A stretch of 64,000 nt of DNA from RSA9 sp036381195 (GCA_036381195.1 DASVDH010000022.1:100427-164426), one strand, 5' to 3'. Positions 54,813-64,000 are shown, counted from the first letter of the stretch. Program-made: numbers and translations. The notes: generated by a model from the sequence alone, not told the origin.

Positions 54813-55357
54813 GGTTCCGCCCTCACTGCGGGTTCGCGCGCTGGCGCGCCGCCCCCCGCGCCCCGGCGCACGACCGTCCAGGCCGCGGCTCCCGCGCCGC
54901 TGCGCGTGGCCGCCGGGGCCGCGACTCCCGCGCCGTTGCGCGTGCGTGTCGCGGCGGCGGCTGAACCGCTGCTCGCTTCGTGCGCGGCCGATGGCTCCCC
55001 CTGCTCCACGAGCGCGCGCATCGCGGCCTCGATCGGGATGTGCACCACGCCGCGGCCGCGGTCGACCCACCCCCAGCCCTCGAGCCGCGCGCGCCGGTTC
55101 GCAGTGAGCATGGCCGTGGCGGAGTCCACGCCGACCAGCGTCTGGAGCACGCCCGAGACGGCGGGCGGGCCGGCCGGCGGCGGCCGGGCCGCCGCGGGGC
55201 GCCGCGGCGCGTGGGCGGCGGTGTCCACCCGGAGCTGGATCCAGCCCCAGAGCACGCTACCGCCAGCGAGGAGGGTCGCGGCGACCAGGGCCGCGACGAC
55301 GGGCTTCGTCCGGACCGCATCGTCTTCCTGCCGCACGGGTCCGGGGCTCGTGTCCAT
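54809..55357 (-). CDS. Conserved membrane-anchored protein of the act-cta operon
   Basis: A 182-residue protein with one N-terminal helix (VVAALVAATLLAGGSVLWGW) and a periplasmic part whose conserved-looking core is ANRRARLEGWGWVDR and GVVHIPIEAAMRALVEQ. The C-terminal third is Ala/Gly low complexity. Such a gene is commonly seen between ACIII and oxidase genes; its role is unknown, possibly assembly. It overlaps ctaC by 4 bp. Confidence 0.7.
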   Translation of the reverse strand: MDTSPGPVRQEDDAVRTKPVVAALVAATLLAGGSVLWGWIQLRVDTAAHAPRRPAAARPPPAGPPAVSGVLQTLVGVDSATAMLTANRRARLEGWGWVDRGRGVVHIPIEAAMRALVEQGEPSAAHEASSGSAAAATRTRNGAGVAAPAATRSGAGAAAWTVVRRGAGGGAPAREPAVRAEP

Positions 55358-55360
55358 CGT

Positions 55361-56536
55361 TCAGCTCGTGGAGAACCCCAGGGACCGGCGGTATTCCGGG
55401 TCGCCGCGCGCGACGGCGGGCGCGCCGCGGGCGCGCCGGAACGCGAACGCGGCCGTGCTCCCGGCGAGCCCGGCGAGCGCGGCGGCATCGAGCCAGTGCG
55501 GCCGGATGCCCGCGGGGTGGAGCGCGGGCATGACGATCCAGTAGACGTCCACGTAGTGCATGGCGAGCAGCCAGGCGCCCGCCGCGGCGAGCGCGGCGGG
55601 GCGGCGCTTCAGCTCGCGGGAGAGCAGCGCGAAGAAGGGCGCCAGGAAGTGCCCGGCGACGAGCAGCGCGCTCACCGCCGCCCAGCTCCCGGCCGAGCGC
55701 GTCACGAACCAGGTCGCCTCCCGCGGCAAGTCGGCGATCCAGATGAGCAGGAGCTGCGCGAATGCGGCGTAGGCCCAGAACACGAGGAAGGTGAACAGCA
55801 GCTTGCCGAGCGCGTGGTAGTGCGAGACGGTGATGATTCCGGCCAGGGGGCCCTGGCGCTCGAGCCGGAGCGCGAGGAGCGAGAGGAGCGAGAGGAAGCC
55901 CACCATCGCGCCCGCGTAGAGGTACACGCCGAAGATGGTGGAGGCCCAGCCGGGCGTGAGCGACATCAGCCAGTCGAAGGCGGCGAACGTGAAGGCGAAC
56001 GCCACGGCGGGAAGGCCGGCCGCGGCGAGAATGCGCTGGCGGCGGGCGAGCGCGGCGGGCGCGGGGCCGCCCGCGTCCTGGCGCAGCGACCAGCGCAGGA
56101 GCAGCGCCGCGGCGGCGTTCCAGACCGCGAAGTAGGCGGCCGCGCGCAGCGCGGCGAGCGACGGGGCGAGGTAGGCGGCCTCGGGGCCGGCAGCCTGCGG
56201 TGCGGCGTCGTCCAGCCACGGGAAGAGGCGGGGCCACGCCAGCAGCACGGGGATGAAGAGCGCGGTGAGCAGCGGCAGCGCGCCCGCGACCCTCTCCGCG
56301 ATGCGGCGGAGCACGATGGACCAGGTCGCGCCGATCGCGCGCTGGATCATGAGGAAGAAGAGCGCGCCGAGCGCGAGCGTGAGCACGTAGGCGTAGGCCG
56401 TCAGGTAGGAGAACGCGGCCTGCCGCGGGTCCGCGAGCGCGCCGGCCAGGAGCAGCAGCAGGCCGGCGACGCCGGCCGCGGCCAGCACCCGGACGGCCGC
56501 GGGCCTGCCCGCCTGGCCACCCGGCGGCCGCTTCAC
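55361..56536 (-). CDS. actF: Alternative complex III subunit ActF
   Basis: A 391-residue, roughly ten-helix membrane protein of the NrfD-like ActC/ActF type, with TFAAFDWLMSLTPGWASTIFG near residue 200 and conserved SHYHALGKLLFTFLVFWAY. In ACIII, ActC and ActF form the membrane core, and ActC holds the quinol site. Start GTG 56536 overlaps the ActE stop by 4 bp. Position and pattern fit ActF. Confidence 0.85.
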   Translation of the reverse strand: MKRPPGGQAGRPAAVRVLAAAGVAGLLLLLAGALADPRQAAFSYLTAYAYVLTLALGALFFLMIQRAIGATWSIVLRRIAERVAGALPLLTALFIPVLLAWPRLFPWLDDAAPQAAGPEAAYLAPSLAALRAAAYFAVWNAAAALLLRWSLRQDAGGPAPAALARRQRILAAAGLPAVAFAFTFAAFDWLMSLTPGWASTIFGVYLYAGAMVGFLSLLSLLALRLERQGPLAGIITVSHYHALGKLLFTFLVFWAYAAFAQLLLIWIADLPREATWFVTRSAGSWAAVSALLVAGHFLAPFFALLSRELKRRPAALAAAGAWLLAMHYVDVYWIVMPALHPAGIRPHWLDAAALAGLAGSTAAFAFRRARGAPAVARGDPEYRRSLGFSTS

Positions 56537-57267
56537 CGCGCCCTCCCGGCGCCGGCGCCGAGGCGCTCGAGCGCCTCGGCGCGGATCGCGGGCGGCAGCG
56601 CGTCCAGATCGGCGGCCTGGCTGAGCTGGAGCGCCCGCAGGTACGCGACGACGGCCCAGCGTTCGAGCGGCGAGAGCAACTCGGCGTACCCGGGCATGAG
56701 CCCGTACCCCTCCTCCACGATCCGGTAGAGCCGGCCCGCTGGCATCGCGCGCACGTTGCCGCCAATCAGGGGCGGCGGCGGCCGCAGCGTCATGTGCAGC
56801 GCCACTGCGCTCGCGCCATCGCCGAGGATGCCGTGACACGCCGCGCACACCACATCGAAGCGCTCCCGCCCGAGCCGCAGGAGGTCCATGGTGAGGGCGA
56901 GCGGGATGCGCTCGCGGTAGCCCCCGCCGTCCATTGCACCCGGCACGGTGGGCTCGCCCGGCCCCGCCCGCTCGCCTGCCGGCACCGTGCCCGCGGGCGG
57001 CGGCCGCATCGCCCGCCCGTCCGCGAAGAAGCGACTCTCGCCGTAGGGCTCGTAGCGCGGCTGGACGATCATGCGCTCGAGGCCCCAGTACACGCCGGTG
57101 TCCACGCCCTTGCAGGCGGCGAGGCCGAGGCCGAGCAGCAGCGCGCGAGGCGCCACGGCGCGGACGCGCCGCCGGCCCGCACCCTCCCGGGCGGCGCACC
57201 CGAGGCCGGGCCGCAGCGCGCGCCGGCATCGCGGCCGGGCACTCCGCGGCCCCGCAGCCGGCCTCAC
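56533..57267 (-). CDS. actE: Alternative complex III cytochrome c subunit ActE
   Basis: A mono-haem cytochrome c with CAACHG near residue 130 and MPGYAELL providing a possible Met ligand. GTG 57267 overlaps the ActD stop and gives 244 residues; an internal GTG at 57156 would give a clean lipoprotein signal (APRALLLGLGLAAC), the more likely mature form. ActE passes electrons from the ACIII iron-sulfur/haem chain to the oxidase. It overlaps actF by 4 bp. Confidence 0.82.
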   Translation of the reverse strand: MRPAAGPRSARPRCRRALRPGLGCAAREGAGRRRVRAVAPRALLLGLGLAACKGVDTGVYWGLERMIVQPRYEPYGESRFFADGRAMRPPPAGTVPAGERAGPGEPTVPGAMDGGGYRERIPLALTMDLLRLGRERFDVVCAACHGILGDGASAVALHMTLRPPPPLIGGNVRAMPAGRLYRIVEEGYGLMPGYAELLSPLERWAVVAYLRALQLSQAADLDALPPAIRAEALERLGAGAGRAR

Positions 57268-57839
57268 GCCGTCTCCTCCGGCAGCGCGATCCGCCGCGGG
57301 CCGAGCGCCTCGATCTCGCGGCGGGTGCGCGCGGGGTCGTAGCGCGCGTCGCCCGCGCCGACCGCGAGCCAGAACCCGTCCACGCTCGCGGTCTCGAACC
57401 CGGGCGCGGTGAAGACCGGATGCCAGAGCCGCGGCAGCCCCGCGCGCGCGAGCAGGCCCACGAACGCGCCGATCGCGGCCGAGAGCACGCCGATCTCGAA
57501 CGTGACCGGCACCCAGGCGGGCAGCGAGAGGAGCGGCCGGCCGCCCACGTTCAGCGGATAGTCCCACGCGTTGGTGAACCACTGGATCCAGAGCGCCGCG
57601 GCGGCGCCCGCGAGCCCGCACGCGAGGGCGAACCACGGCAGCCGAGGCCGCGGCAGGCCGAGCAGCGCCTCGGCCCCGTCGAGCGGGAACGGCGAGTACA
57701 GCTCGATGCGCTCGTACCCGGCCGCGCGCAGCCGCGCTGCCGCCTCGAGGAGCCGCTCGGGCGAGCCGAACTCCGCCAGGATCGCGGGGACCACGTCGCG
57801 CCGTGGCACGCGGCCGCGCCGCACTTCACTGCTCGCCAC
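57264..57839 (-). CDS. actD: Alternative complex III subunit ActD (DUF3341)
   Basis: A 191-residue membrane protein with two helices (WFALACGLAGAAAALWIQW and VTFEIGVLSAAIGAFVG) and the DUF3341 opening FGSPERLLEAAARLRAAGYE. ActD is a peripheral membrane subunit of ACIII without a cofactor. It overlaps actC at its 5' end by 14 bp. Confidence 0.88.
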   Translation of the reverse strand: MASSEVRRGRVPRRDVVPAILAEFGSPERLLEAAARLRAAGYERIELYSPFPLDGAEALLGLPRPRLPWFALACGLAGAAAALWIQWFTNAWDYPLNVGGRPLLSLPAWVPVTFEIGVLSAAIGAFVGLLARAGLPRLWHPVFTAPGFETASVDGFWLAVGAGDARYDPARTRREIEALGPRRIALPEETA

Positions 57840-59208
57840 GCCACGCCACCTCCTCCTGCGCCAGCTCGTGCCGCAGGTGCTTCACCTCGCCGATCGGGAT
57901 GAACGGCACAAAGCGCAGGAACAGCAGGAACAGCAGCAGGAAGAACGAAACGCTGCCCGCGAGCAGGGACCAGTCCACCCACGTCGGCGCGTAGATGTGC
58001 CAGCTCGAGGGCAGGAAGTCCCGGTTGAGCGACGTGACGATGATGATGAAGCGCTCCGTCCACATGCCGACCTGGATCAGCAGTGCTGCCGCGAGCAGCA
58101 CGAGCGGGCTCGTCCTGAGCCGCCGCGACCACAGCAACTGCGGCGTGATGCAGTTGCAGGCCAGCATGATCCAGTAGATCCAGGCGTACGGCCCGGTGGG
58201 CCGGGAGACGAGGAGCGCGTAGCGTTCGAAGACGTCGCCGCGGTACCACGCCAGGAACGCCTCGACGACGTAGGCATAGATGAGCATCCAGCCCATCGCG
58301 AGCATCATCTTGCCGATGCTGTCCAGGTGCCTCGTGGTGATGACGTCCTCGAGATGGAAGATCCGGCGCAGCGGCACCAAGAGCGTGACCACCATCGCGA
58401 AGCCGGAGTACAGCGCGCCTGCCACGAAGTAGGGCGGGAAGATGGTCGAGTGCCAGCCCGGGAGCTGCGAGGTGGCGAAGTCCATGCTCACGATGCTGTG
58501 CACGGAGATGACGAGCGGCGTCGCGAGGCCGGCGAGCAGGCCGTACGCGATGCGGTACTCCTGCCAGTGCCGCGCGGCGCCGCGCCAGCCGAGGGCGAAC
58601 AGGCCGTACACCAGGCGCCGCGCGCGGGTCGGCGCGCGGTCCCGCGCCGCCGCCAGGTCCGGCACCAGTCCCGCGTACCAGAACAGCAGCGAAACCGTGA
58701 AGTACGTCAGGATCGCGGCGAAGTCCCAGGGCAACGCGCTGCGGAACTGCGGCCAGACCTCCATCGTCGCGGGATAGGGGATCAACCAGTAGGCGAACCA
58801 GGGCCGGCCGAGGTGGAGCACCGGGAACAGCGCGGCCTGGACCAGCGCGAACAGCGTCATCGCTTCCGCGATGCGGTTCACCGATGCACGCCAGCGCTGC
58901 TGGAGCAGGAGCAGGAACGCGGAGATGAACGTGCCGGCGTGCCCGATCCCGATCCACCACACGAAGTTGGTGATCGCGTACGCCCACGCGACCGGGATGT
59001 TGTTGCCCCAGACCCCGATCCCGGCGATGACGGTGTACGCGATGGCGATGCCGAAGAGCAGCGTGCCGGCGCCCGTCACGGCGAACGCGATCCACCACGC
59101 GCGCGCCCTGGACCAGAGCGGCGCGAGCAGGCGGTCCGTCAGCTCGGCATCGCCCGCGGCCGTGCGCAGCAGCGCATCGGGGCCCGGCGCAGCGGCGGCC
59201 GCGGCCAT
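57826..59208 (-). CDS. actC: Alternative complex III quinol-binding subunit ActC (NrfD family)
   Basis: A 460-residue NrfD-like protein with about ten helices. Motifs include WWIGIGHAGTFISAFLLL and SIVSMDFATSQLPGWHSTIF, and a C-terminal cytoplasmic tail. It oxidises quinol and feeds electrons to the ActB iron-sulfur clusters. It lies 3 bp after actB. Confidence 0.92.
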   Translation of the reverse strand: MAAAAAAPGPDALLRTAAGDAELTDRLLAPLWSRARAWWIAFAVTGAGTLLFGIAIAYTVIAGIGVWGNNIPVAWAYAITNFVWWIGIGHAGTFISAFLLLLQQRWRASVNRIAEAMTLFALVQAALFPVLHLGRPWFAYWLIPYPATMEVWPQFRSALPWDFAAILTYFTVSLLFWYAGLVPDLAAARDRAPTRARRLVYGLFALGWRGAARHWQEYRIAYGLLAGLATPLVISVHSIVSMDFATSQLPGWHSTIFPPYFVAGALYSGFAMVVTLLVPLRRIFHLEDVITTRHLDSIGKMMLAMGWMLIYAYVVEAFLAWYRGDVFERYALLVSRPTGPYAWIYWIMLACNCITPQLLWSRRLRTSPLVLLAAALLIQVGMWTERFIIIVTSLNRDFLPSSWHIYAPTWVDWSLLAGSVSFFLLLFLLFLRFVPFIPIGEVKHLRHELAQEEVAWRGEQ

Positions 59209-59211
59209 GCG

Positions 59212-62200
59212 TCAGGCCTCCCCTGCCCGTTGCCCCGCGCCGGGCCGGGGCGGGGGCGAGGGCGGGGGTTGGCCGGCAGACCCAGGCCCGGCAGACCCAG
59301 GCCCGGCGGGCAGCGGCTGCCCGCCGGCGGGCGCCGGCGCGGCGGCCTCCCCCGCGTCGCTCGGGTTGGTGATCCGGGCGAGGTAGTGCACCCGCGGCCG
59401 GGTGCCCAGCTCGTGGAGCACGGCGTAGCGCCGCGGGTCGCGCAGCCGGCGCGCGAGCTCCTCGTCCGGGGCCGTGTCCGAGCCGAACCAGATCGCCTGC
59501 GTGGGGCACGCCTGCTGGCACGCCGTCCGCACCTCGCCTGGCCGGAGCGCGCGGCCTTCCACCGCCGCAGCCTGCTGCGCGCGGCGGATCCGCTGCACGC
59601 AGAACGTGCACTTCTCCATCACCCCGCGGGCGCGCACCGTGACGTCCGGGTTCATCGCCATCTCGAGGGTCTCCGCCTTGTCGGCGTTGTAGTCGAGCCA
59701 GTTGAAGCGGCGCACCTTGTAGGGGCAGTTGTTCGAGCAGAAGCGCGTGCCGATGCAGCGGTTGTAGACCATCTCGTTCAGCCCGTCGGGGCTGTGCACC
59801 GTCGCGTTTACGGGACACACGTACTCGCAGGGGGCCTTCTCGCAGTGCTGGCAGAGCATCGGCTGGAACGCGACGCCGGGTTCGTCCGCGCTGCCGAGGA
59901 AGTAGCGATCGATGCGCAGCCAGTGCATCTCCCGGCTCTTCCGCACGCCCTCCTTGCCGACGACCGGGCTGTTGTTCTCCGCCTGGCACGCGACCACGCA
60001 CGCGCCGCACCCGATGCAGGCAGTGAGGTCGATCGCCATCGTCCACTGGTCGCCGCGCTCGTACCCGAACGGGTCGTAGAGCGCGGTGACCGGGCCGCGG
60101 TGCGGGGCCGTGAACTCCGGATCGGCGCGGTACTCGGCGAGCGTGGCGGAGAGTACGATCGGGCGGCCGGCCATCGTCCAGTGGGCCTGGGTCGTGGCGA
60201 GCGGGTAGCGGCCCGGCAGCGGTTCGAGCGTCGCGCCGGCGGCGAAGTACGGCGCGTCCGACGTGCGCAGCCGGTACGCGTTCAGGCCCACGCCACGCGC
60301 GACGGCCTCGGCGCCCTCGCGCCCGTAGCCCAGCGCGAGCGCGACCAGCCCGTCCGCCTGGCCGGGGAGCACGAACACCGGCGCGATGAGCTCGCGGCCG
60401 CGCAGGCCGAGGCGCACGAGCCGGCCGGCCTCGAGGCCGAGGCGCGCGGCCGTGCGCGGGCTCACGACCGCAGCGTTGTCCCAGGTCAGCTTGGTGAGCG
60501 GGTCGGGGAGCTCCTGGAGCCACGCGTTGTTGGCGAAGCGGCCGTCGTAGACGGACGCATCGCGCACGAACACGAGCTCGAGATCGGCGGCGGCCGGGGC
60601 GCGGGGCTCCCCGCCATCCTCCGGCTCGCCGCGCCCCGTCGTCCCATCGCTGCCCACCGGTGGCCCGGGCGTCAACGCGGCCGCGCGGGCGCGCCGGTCG
60701 CCGGCCACGCGGGCCAGCAGCGCAGCGAGCGCCCCCCACGCCGGCCGGAGGTCGAGCGGCGCCGCCTCCGTGCCGGCGATGGCGCCGCGGCGCAACGCGT
60801 CCTCCCAGAACGGCTCGAAGTCCGCCGGGCCGGCGCGCTTGCGCCAGATCTCGCGCAGCAGGTCGTACGTCCTGGCGCCGGTCAGGCCGAGCAGCGCGGC
60901 GAGCACGTCGTCCGCGCTGCGGCCATCGTAGAGCGGGCGGATCAGCGGCTGGATCACGGACGCGGTGCCGTCCCACGCGCGGACGTCGCCCCAGCGTTCG
61001 AGGTAGTGGAGCGTGGGAACGAACCAGTCGCACGCCGCCGCCGTCTCGTTCTCGTAGAGCCCGAGGCACACGCTGCGCCGCACGCGGCCGAGCGCGCTGC
61101 GGAAGTCGAGGTCGGCGGGCGCGTCGTACACCGGGTTGGCTTCCAGGATGAACAGCGTGTCCACCGCGCCGGCGCGCAGCCGTTCGACGAGCGCGGGCAG
61201 CGGCACGGGCGGGCCGGCCGCCTCGAGCGCCTCCGCGAGCGGCGGCACCGTGTAGCGCACGGTGCGGCCGACGTTGCCCAGCAGCGCGTTCAGCGCGTGG
61301 GCGATCGCGTGGACCACGGCCGGCTGCCGCTCGCCCACGATGACGATGCTCCGGCCGGGGGTCCGCAGCAGGTCATGGGCGACGCCGCTCAGCCAGCCCC
61401 GGGCCGCGGCGTCGTCCTGCGCGGCACCGCCCGCGTCGAGCGCAGCACGAGCGCGGGCCGCCGCGGCGGCCAGGTCCGCGGGCGCGCCGGCCGGCAGTGC
61501 ACCCGGCTCGCGCAGCAGCTCGGCGAGCAGCGCAACGGCCACGCCGGCGATGCGGGACGGCCGCACGCGCAGCCGATGGTCGGCGACCGCGCCGGTGGGC
61601 GTGAACGCGCCCTCCGCGGCGTAGAGCCGGCTCATGCCCGAGCCCGGCGACGCCGGCCGGCGCCGCGCGGCCCAGTCGTGCGCGTAGCGCAGGTGGAACG
61701 GCATGCCGGAGAGGAAGTCCGCGTCCAGCGCGACCACGACGGCCGCAGTGGAGAAGTCGTACTGCGGCTGCGCGGGCCGGCCGAACAGCAGACGCGTCGC
61801 ATCATCCGGGGCGGCGCTCGCGAGCGGCGCGTAGAACGTGACGCCCGCGCGCGGATACGCGGCGCGCAGGCGGCCGAGGAGCGATGCGGTCAGCGGCGAG
61901 GACGTCGGCTCGAGCAGGAGATGCAGCCCCGCGCCGCCCGCTGCGAAGCCCCCGCCGACCGGCGCCGGCGCGAACTCCCGGACGAACGCGGCCCACGCCG
62001 CAGCGCCGCGCGTGCGCCGCGGCGTGCGCGCGCGCTGCGGGTCGTAGAGCTGGAGCACGGACGCCTGCTCGTACGCGCCCGCCGCGCCGAGACTCGCGGG
62101 GTGCAGCGGGTTGCCCTCGACCTTGGTGGGCCGGCCCTCGTGGCTCTCGACGAGCAGGCCCGTGCCGTACCCGTCGAGCGGGAACGCGGTGGCGTACCAG

Positions 62201-62526
62201 CGTGCGCCCCCCGGCGTCACGTCCTGCGGCCGCCGCGTGTACGGCAGGATGCGTTCGCGCGGCGGCTCGAGGCAGCCGCCCGCGCCGGCGAGGGCGAGGC
62301 TCGCGCCCATGAGACGGAGGAAGTCGCGCCGGGAGAGGCCGCCCGGCACGAGGGCCGCGGCATGCGACGCGGGATCCCCGCCGTCGTCGCCATCGAGGAG
62401 CGGGCGCTCGCGCGCGGAGGCGAGGGCGAACGCCGGATCCCCGAGCAGCTCGCCGACCGCGCGCCAGTACGCCCGCCCCTCGACCCGCGCCAGCGCGCCC
62501 GCCCAATCCTCCCCTGCGCCGCCCAT
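59212..62526 (-). CDS. actB: Alternative complex III iron-sulfur/molybdopterin-like subunit ActB
   Basis: A 1104-residue protein. Residues about 64-85 are a Tat signal (SRRDFLRLMG). The following approximately 650 residues form a molybdopterin oxidoreductase-like fold that in ACIII has no Mo cofactor. The C-terminal part has four ferredoxin-type cysteine sets: CIGCGACVVAC, CQHCEKAPCEYVC, CIGTRFCSNNC and CTFCVQRI with CQQACP. It relays electrons from quinol to the ActA and ActE haems. It lies 23 bp after actA. Confidence 0.95.
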   Translation of the reverse strand: MGGAGEDWAGALARVEGRAYWRAVGELLGDPAFALASARERPLLDGDDGGDPASHAAALVPGGLSRRDFLRLMGASLALAGAGGCLEPPRERILPYTRRPQDVTPGGARWYATAFPLDGYGTGLLVESHEGRPTKVEGNPLHPASLGAAGAYEQASVLQLYDPQRARTPRRTRGAAAWAAFVREFAPAPVGGGFAAGGAGLHLLLEPTSSPLTASLLGRLRAAYPRAGVTFYAPLASAAPDDATRLLFGRPAQPQYDFSTAAVVVALDADFLSGMPFHLRYAHDWAARRRPASPGSGMSRLYAAEGAFTPTGAVADHRLRVRPSRIAGVAVALLAELLREPGALPAGAPADLAAAAARARAALDAGGAAQDDAAARGWLSGVAHDLLRTPGRSIVIVGERQPAVVHAIAHALNALLGNVGRTVRYTVPPLAEALEAAGPPVPLPALVERLRAGAVDTLFILEANPVYDAPADLDFRSALGRVRRSVCLGLYENETAAACDWFVPTLHYLERWGDVRAWDGTASVIQPLIRPLYDGRSADDVLAALLGLTGARTYDLLREIWRKRAGPADFEPFWEDALRRGAIAGTEAAPLDLRPAWGALAALLARVAGDRRARAAALTPGPPVGSDGTTGRGEPEDGGEPRAPAAADLELVFVRDASVYDGRFANNAWLQELPDPLTKLTWDNAAVVSPRTAARLGLEAGRLVRLGLRGRELIAPVFVLPGQADGLVALALGYGREGAEAVARGVGLNAYRLRTSDAPYFAAGATLEPLPGRYPLATTQAHWTMAGRPIVLSATLAEYRADPEFTAPHRGPVTALYDPFGYERGDQWTMAIDLTACIGCGACVVACQAENNSPVVGKEGVRKSREMHWLRIDRYFLGSADEPGVAFQPMLCQHCEKAPCEYVCPVNATVHSPDGLNEMVYNRCIGTRFCSNNCPYKVRRFNWLDYNADKAETLEMAMNPDVTVRARGVMEKCTFCVQRIRRAQQAAAVEGRALRPGEVRTACQQACPTQAIWFGSDTAPDEELARRLRDPRRYAVLHELGTRPRVHYLARITNPSDAGEAAAPAPAGGQPLPAGPGSAGPGSAGQPPPSPPPRPGAGQRAGEA

Positions 62527-62549
62527 CGAACGTGCGAACCTCCCCGCCG

Positions 62550-63200
62550 CTACCGGTGGCAGGCCGTGCAGTTCGTGATCGAGCGGACCTCATAGCGCCG
62601 CGCGAGCTCGGCCCCGAGCTCGCTCTGCGGACGCGCGGGCCGCCAGCCCATGGTCGTCACCTCGGCGAGCGGCCGCAGGTGCCGCTCGGGGTGACGATGG
62701 CAGTCGAGGCACCAGCCCATCGTGAGCGGCGCGACCTGGTAGACGCGCGCCATGCGGTCCACGCGCCCGTGGCACGTCTCGCAGCCAATCCCCTTCCCCA
62801 CATGGACCGCGTGGTCGAAGTAGACGAAGTCCGGGAGCTGGTGCACGCGCCGCCAGGGGACGGGCGTGTCCGTGACGTAGCTCGTCCAGACGCGGGCCAG
62901 CTCCGGGCTCGTGCTCCAGATCTGGCTGTGGCAGTTGAGGCAGCGCTCCGTGGGCGGGACGCCCGCGTAGGGCGAGCGGTCCACGAGGTCGTGGCAGTAG
63001 CGGCAGTCGATCCCGTCATCCGCCACGTGGTGCCGGTGATCGAACGCGACCGGCTGCGCGATGGGGTCGCGCTGCCCGGCGATCTGCGGCGAGCGCACCC
63101 AGGCCATGAGGAGGAGCGGAACGCCGAGCACGACGATCCCCATCAGGACGAGGCCTGCGCGCAGGAGCGAATCCGACCAGGGCGGGAAGGGAGGGGCCAC
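62550..63200 (-). CDS. actA: Alternative complex III pentahaem cytochrome c ActA
   Basis: A 216-residue cytochrome with one N-terminal membrane helix (LVLMGIVVLGVPLLLMAW) and five CxxCH haem sites: CRYCH, CLNCH, CETCH, CLDCH and CTACH. It accepts electrons from ActB in the periplasm. It is the first gene of the act-cta operon, with 225 bp to the divergent 63426 segment. Confidence 0.95.
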   Translation of the reverse strand: MAPPFPPWSDSLLRAGLVLMGIVVLGVPLLLMAWVRSPQIAGQRDPIAQPVAFDHRHHVADDGIDCRYCHDLVDRSPYAGVPPTERCLNCHSQIWSTSPELARVWTSYVTDTPVPWRRVHQLPDFVYFDHAVHVGKGIGCETCHGRVDRMARVYQVAPLTMGWCLDCHRHPERHLRPLAEVTTMGWRPARPQSELGAELARRYEVRSITNCTACHR

Positions 63201-63425
63201 GGTCGTGCGGGTTCGGGCGCGAGGGACGCGTGTCGCGGTTGCCGGTTACGCCGTTTGCCGCGGCGGCGCGTGCAAGAAGGACGCCAGGGGCGGTGGCCTC
63301 GGCCGACGGTCGAGCCATCACGGCAGCGAGTTCGGACCGGAAGGCGATGGTGAGTGCACACGCGTGCGGCCAGTGGCCGCGCACGGCCCGGCCCTTGCCT
63401 CGGGCCGCGGCGGGAGGGCCGACCC

Positions 63426-63656
63426 ATGGGCCTGCTGGGCGCCATTGCATCGGTCATCGGCGGGCTGGCGCTGGTGCTCTACTTCGCCGGCAAGCTGGTC
63501 GCCGGCGCCGTCGGCACGGCGCGCGGGCTGGGAGTGAGCGCCTTCGTCGTGAGCCTCGTTTTCGTCGCCTTCGACCCGGAGAACCTCGGCGTCGGCGCGG
63601 TGGCCGCGGTCGCCGGCTCCGGATGTGCACCGGGATCCCTGACTGGAGGACCGCAC
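63426..63656 (+). pseudogene. Truncated sodium/calcium antiporter-like fragment
   Basis: The first approximately 60 residues (two hydrophobic segments, GLALVLYFAGKLVAGAVGT and then FDPENLGVGAVAAVAG) resemble the start of cation antiporters. The rest of the protein is missing, and the frame runs without stop into the multicopper oxidase gene. It looks like a deletion remnant. Confidence 0.6.
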
Positions 63657-64000
63657 ATGCAAGGCGGGGTCGGACTGACACGCCGAGACGTCCTGCGGCT
63701 AGGCGCTGTCGCGGGGTTGGGGCTGGTGGTGGGCGGCTGCCCAGCGGACCGTCGTAACGCCGCCCGGGAGTCAGCCCAGGCACCGGAAGGGACGCCGGAC
63801 GTGACCATCCGCATCGCGCCCGTGCTCGTGGAGGTCGCCCCACACCGGGTCATCAGCACCATCGGCTACAACGGGAGTGTTCCAGCGCCGATCATACGGC
63901 TGCGCGAGGGGCGCCCGGTCGTTGTCGAGTTGATCAACGAGACGGATACGCCCGAGCTGGTGCACTGGCACGGCCAGTTCGTGCCGCCGGAGGTCGATGG
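63657..64000 (+). CDS. Multicopper oxidase, N-terminal part (3' end outside window)
   Basis: Starts at ATG 63657 after GGAGG. A Tat signal (LTRRDVLRLGAVAGLG) is followed by a cupredoxin domain with the copper motif HWHGQ near the window end. Multicopper oxidases couple oxidation of a substrate to O2 reduction in the periplasm. The substrate cannot be judged from the N-terminus. The upstream frame is open back to 63426, but the ribosome site supports a separate start. Confidence 0.88.
   Translation, partial: MQGGVGLTRRDVLRLGAVAGLGLVVGGCPADRRNAARESAQAPEGTPDVTIRIAPVLVEVAPHRVISTIGYNGSVPAPIIRLREGRPVVVELINETDTPELVHWHGQFVPPEVD

Noticed and set aside
57571..62595. 1674-codon plus-strand frame across the act genes
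   Set aside because: Shadow of actB/actC; no domains, no ribosome site.

Overview
The window is about 70% GC and densely coded on both strands. It looks like the chromosome of an aerobic Gram-negative bacterium: it has a TolC outer-membrane channel, HlyD adaptor, lipoproteins, alternative complex III and a caa3-type oxidase. A member of the Gemmatimonadota or a similarly GC-rich soil phylum would fit, but that is inference; there is no rRNA or other marker here.

Layout. 1-6186: partial SET-domain protein, small PilZ-like protein, bactofilin, coiled-coil membrane protein coupled to a vWA lipoprotein, small coiled-coil protein, MarR-GNAT fusion and an alpha/beta hydrolase. 6187-26230 (possibly to 27207): a RiPP cluster, the most unusual part of the window. 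It has a 43-residue class III-type lanthipeptide precursor (7168-7299), a class III lyase-kinase and its cyclase on two genes (7646-9133, 9211-10404), a divergent LanM-like protein with a degenerate dehydratase and an intact cyclase (10483-12771), an unrecognised 387-residue protein (13266-14429), an NHLP-leader peptide and a second double-glycine peptide (14532-14825, 14927-15136), then TolC, HlyD, a C39-peptidase ABC exporter, a second ABC exporter, a LivJ-like lipoprotein and a sigma-54 activator (24974-26230). Sigma-54 -24/-12 elements stand before the transcription units, and ATAGAG/CTCTAT palindromes lie upstream of several of them. This suggests the activator switches on its own cluster.

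26227-29277: secreted alpha/beta hydrolase coupled to the activator, then a frameshifted Ig-like/PQQ-propeller gene. 29364-44837: carbon monoxide dehydrogenase locus, with coxG, coxMSL (form I motif AYRCSFR), XdhC/CoxI maturation proteins (one fused to a YHS domain), CoxD, CoxE, a MobA-like cytidylyltransferase and a second sigma-54 activator. Between coxG and coxM is an approximately 3 kb segment (VOC protein, ZIP transporter, AhpD-like protein) bounded by a partial duplicate of coxG. 44827-50578 (minus strand): an amidohydrolase, then four genes I cannot name confidently: an acidic/glycine-rich protein, a HEVGH zinc protease, a 544-residue unknown and a protein ending in an HNH-like nuclease motif.

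50910-63200 (minus strand): a respiratory operon, actABCDEF, a conserved membrane-anchored protein, then ctaCDEF, most genes overlapping or nearly touching. Electrons from CO oxidation could enter the quinone pool and leave through ACIII and the caa3 oxidase, so the cox and act/cta loci plausibly work together. 63426-64000: remnant of a cation antiporter and the start of a multicopper oxidase cut by the window edge.
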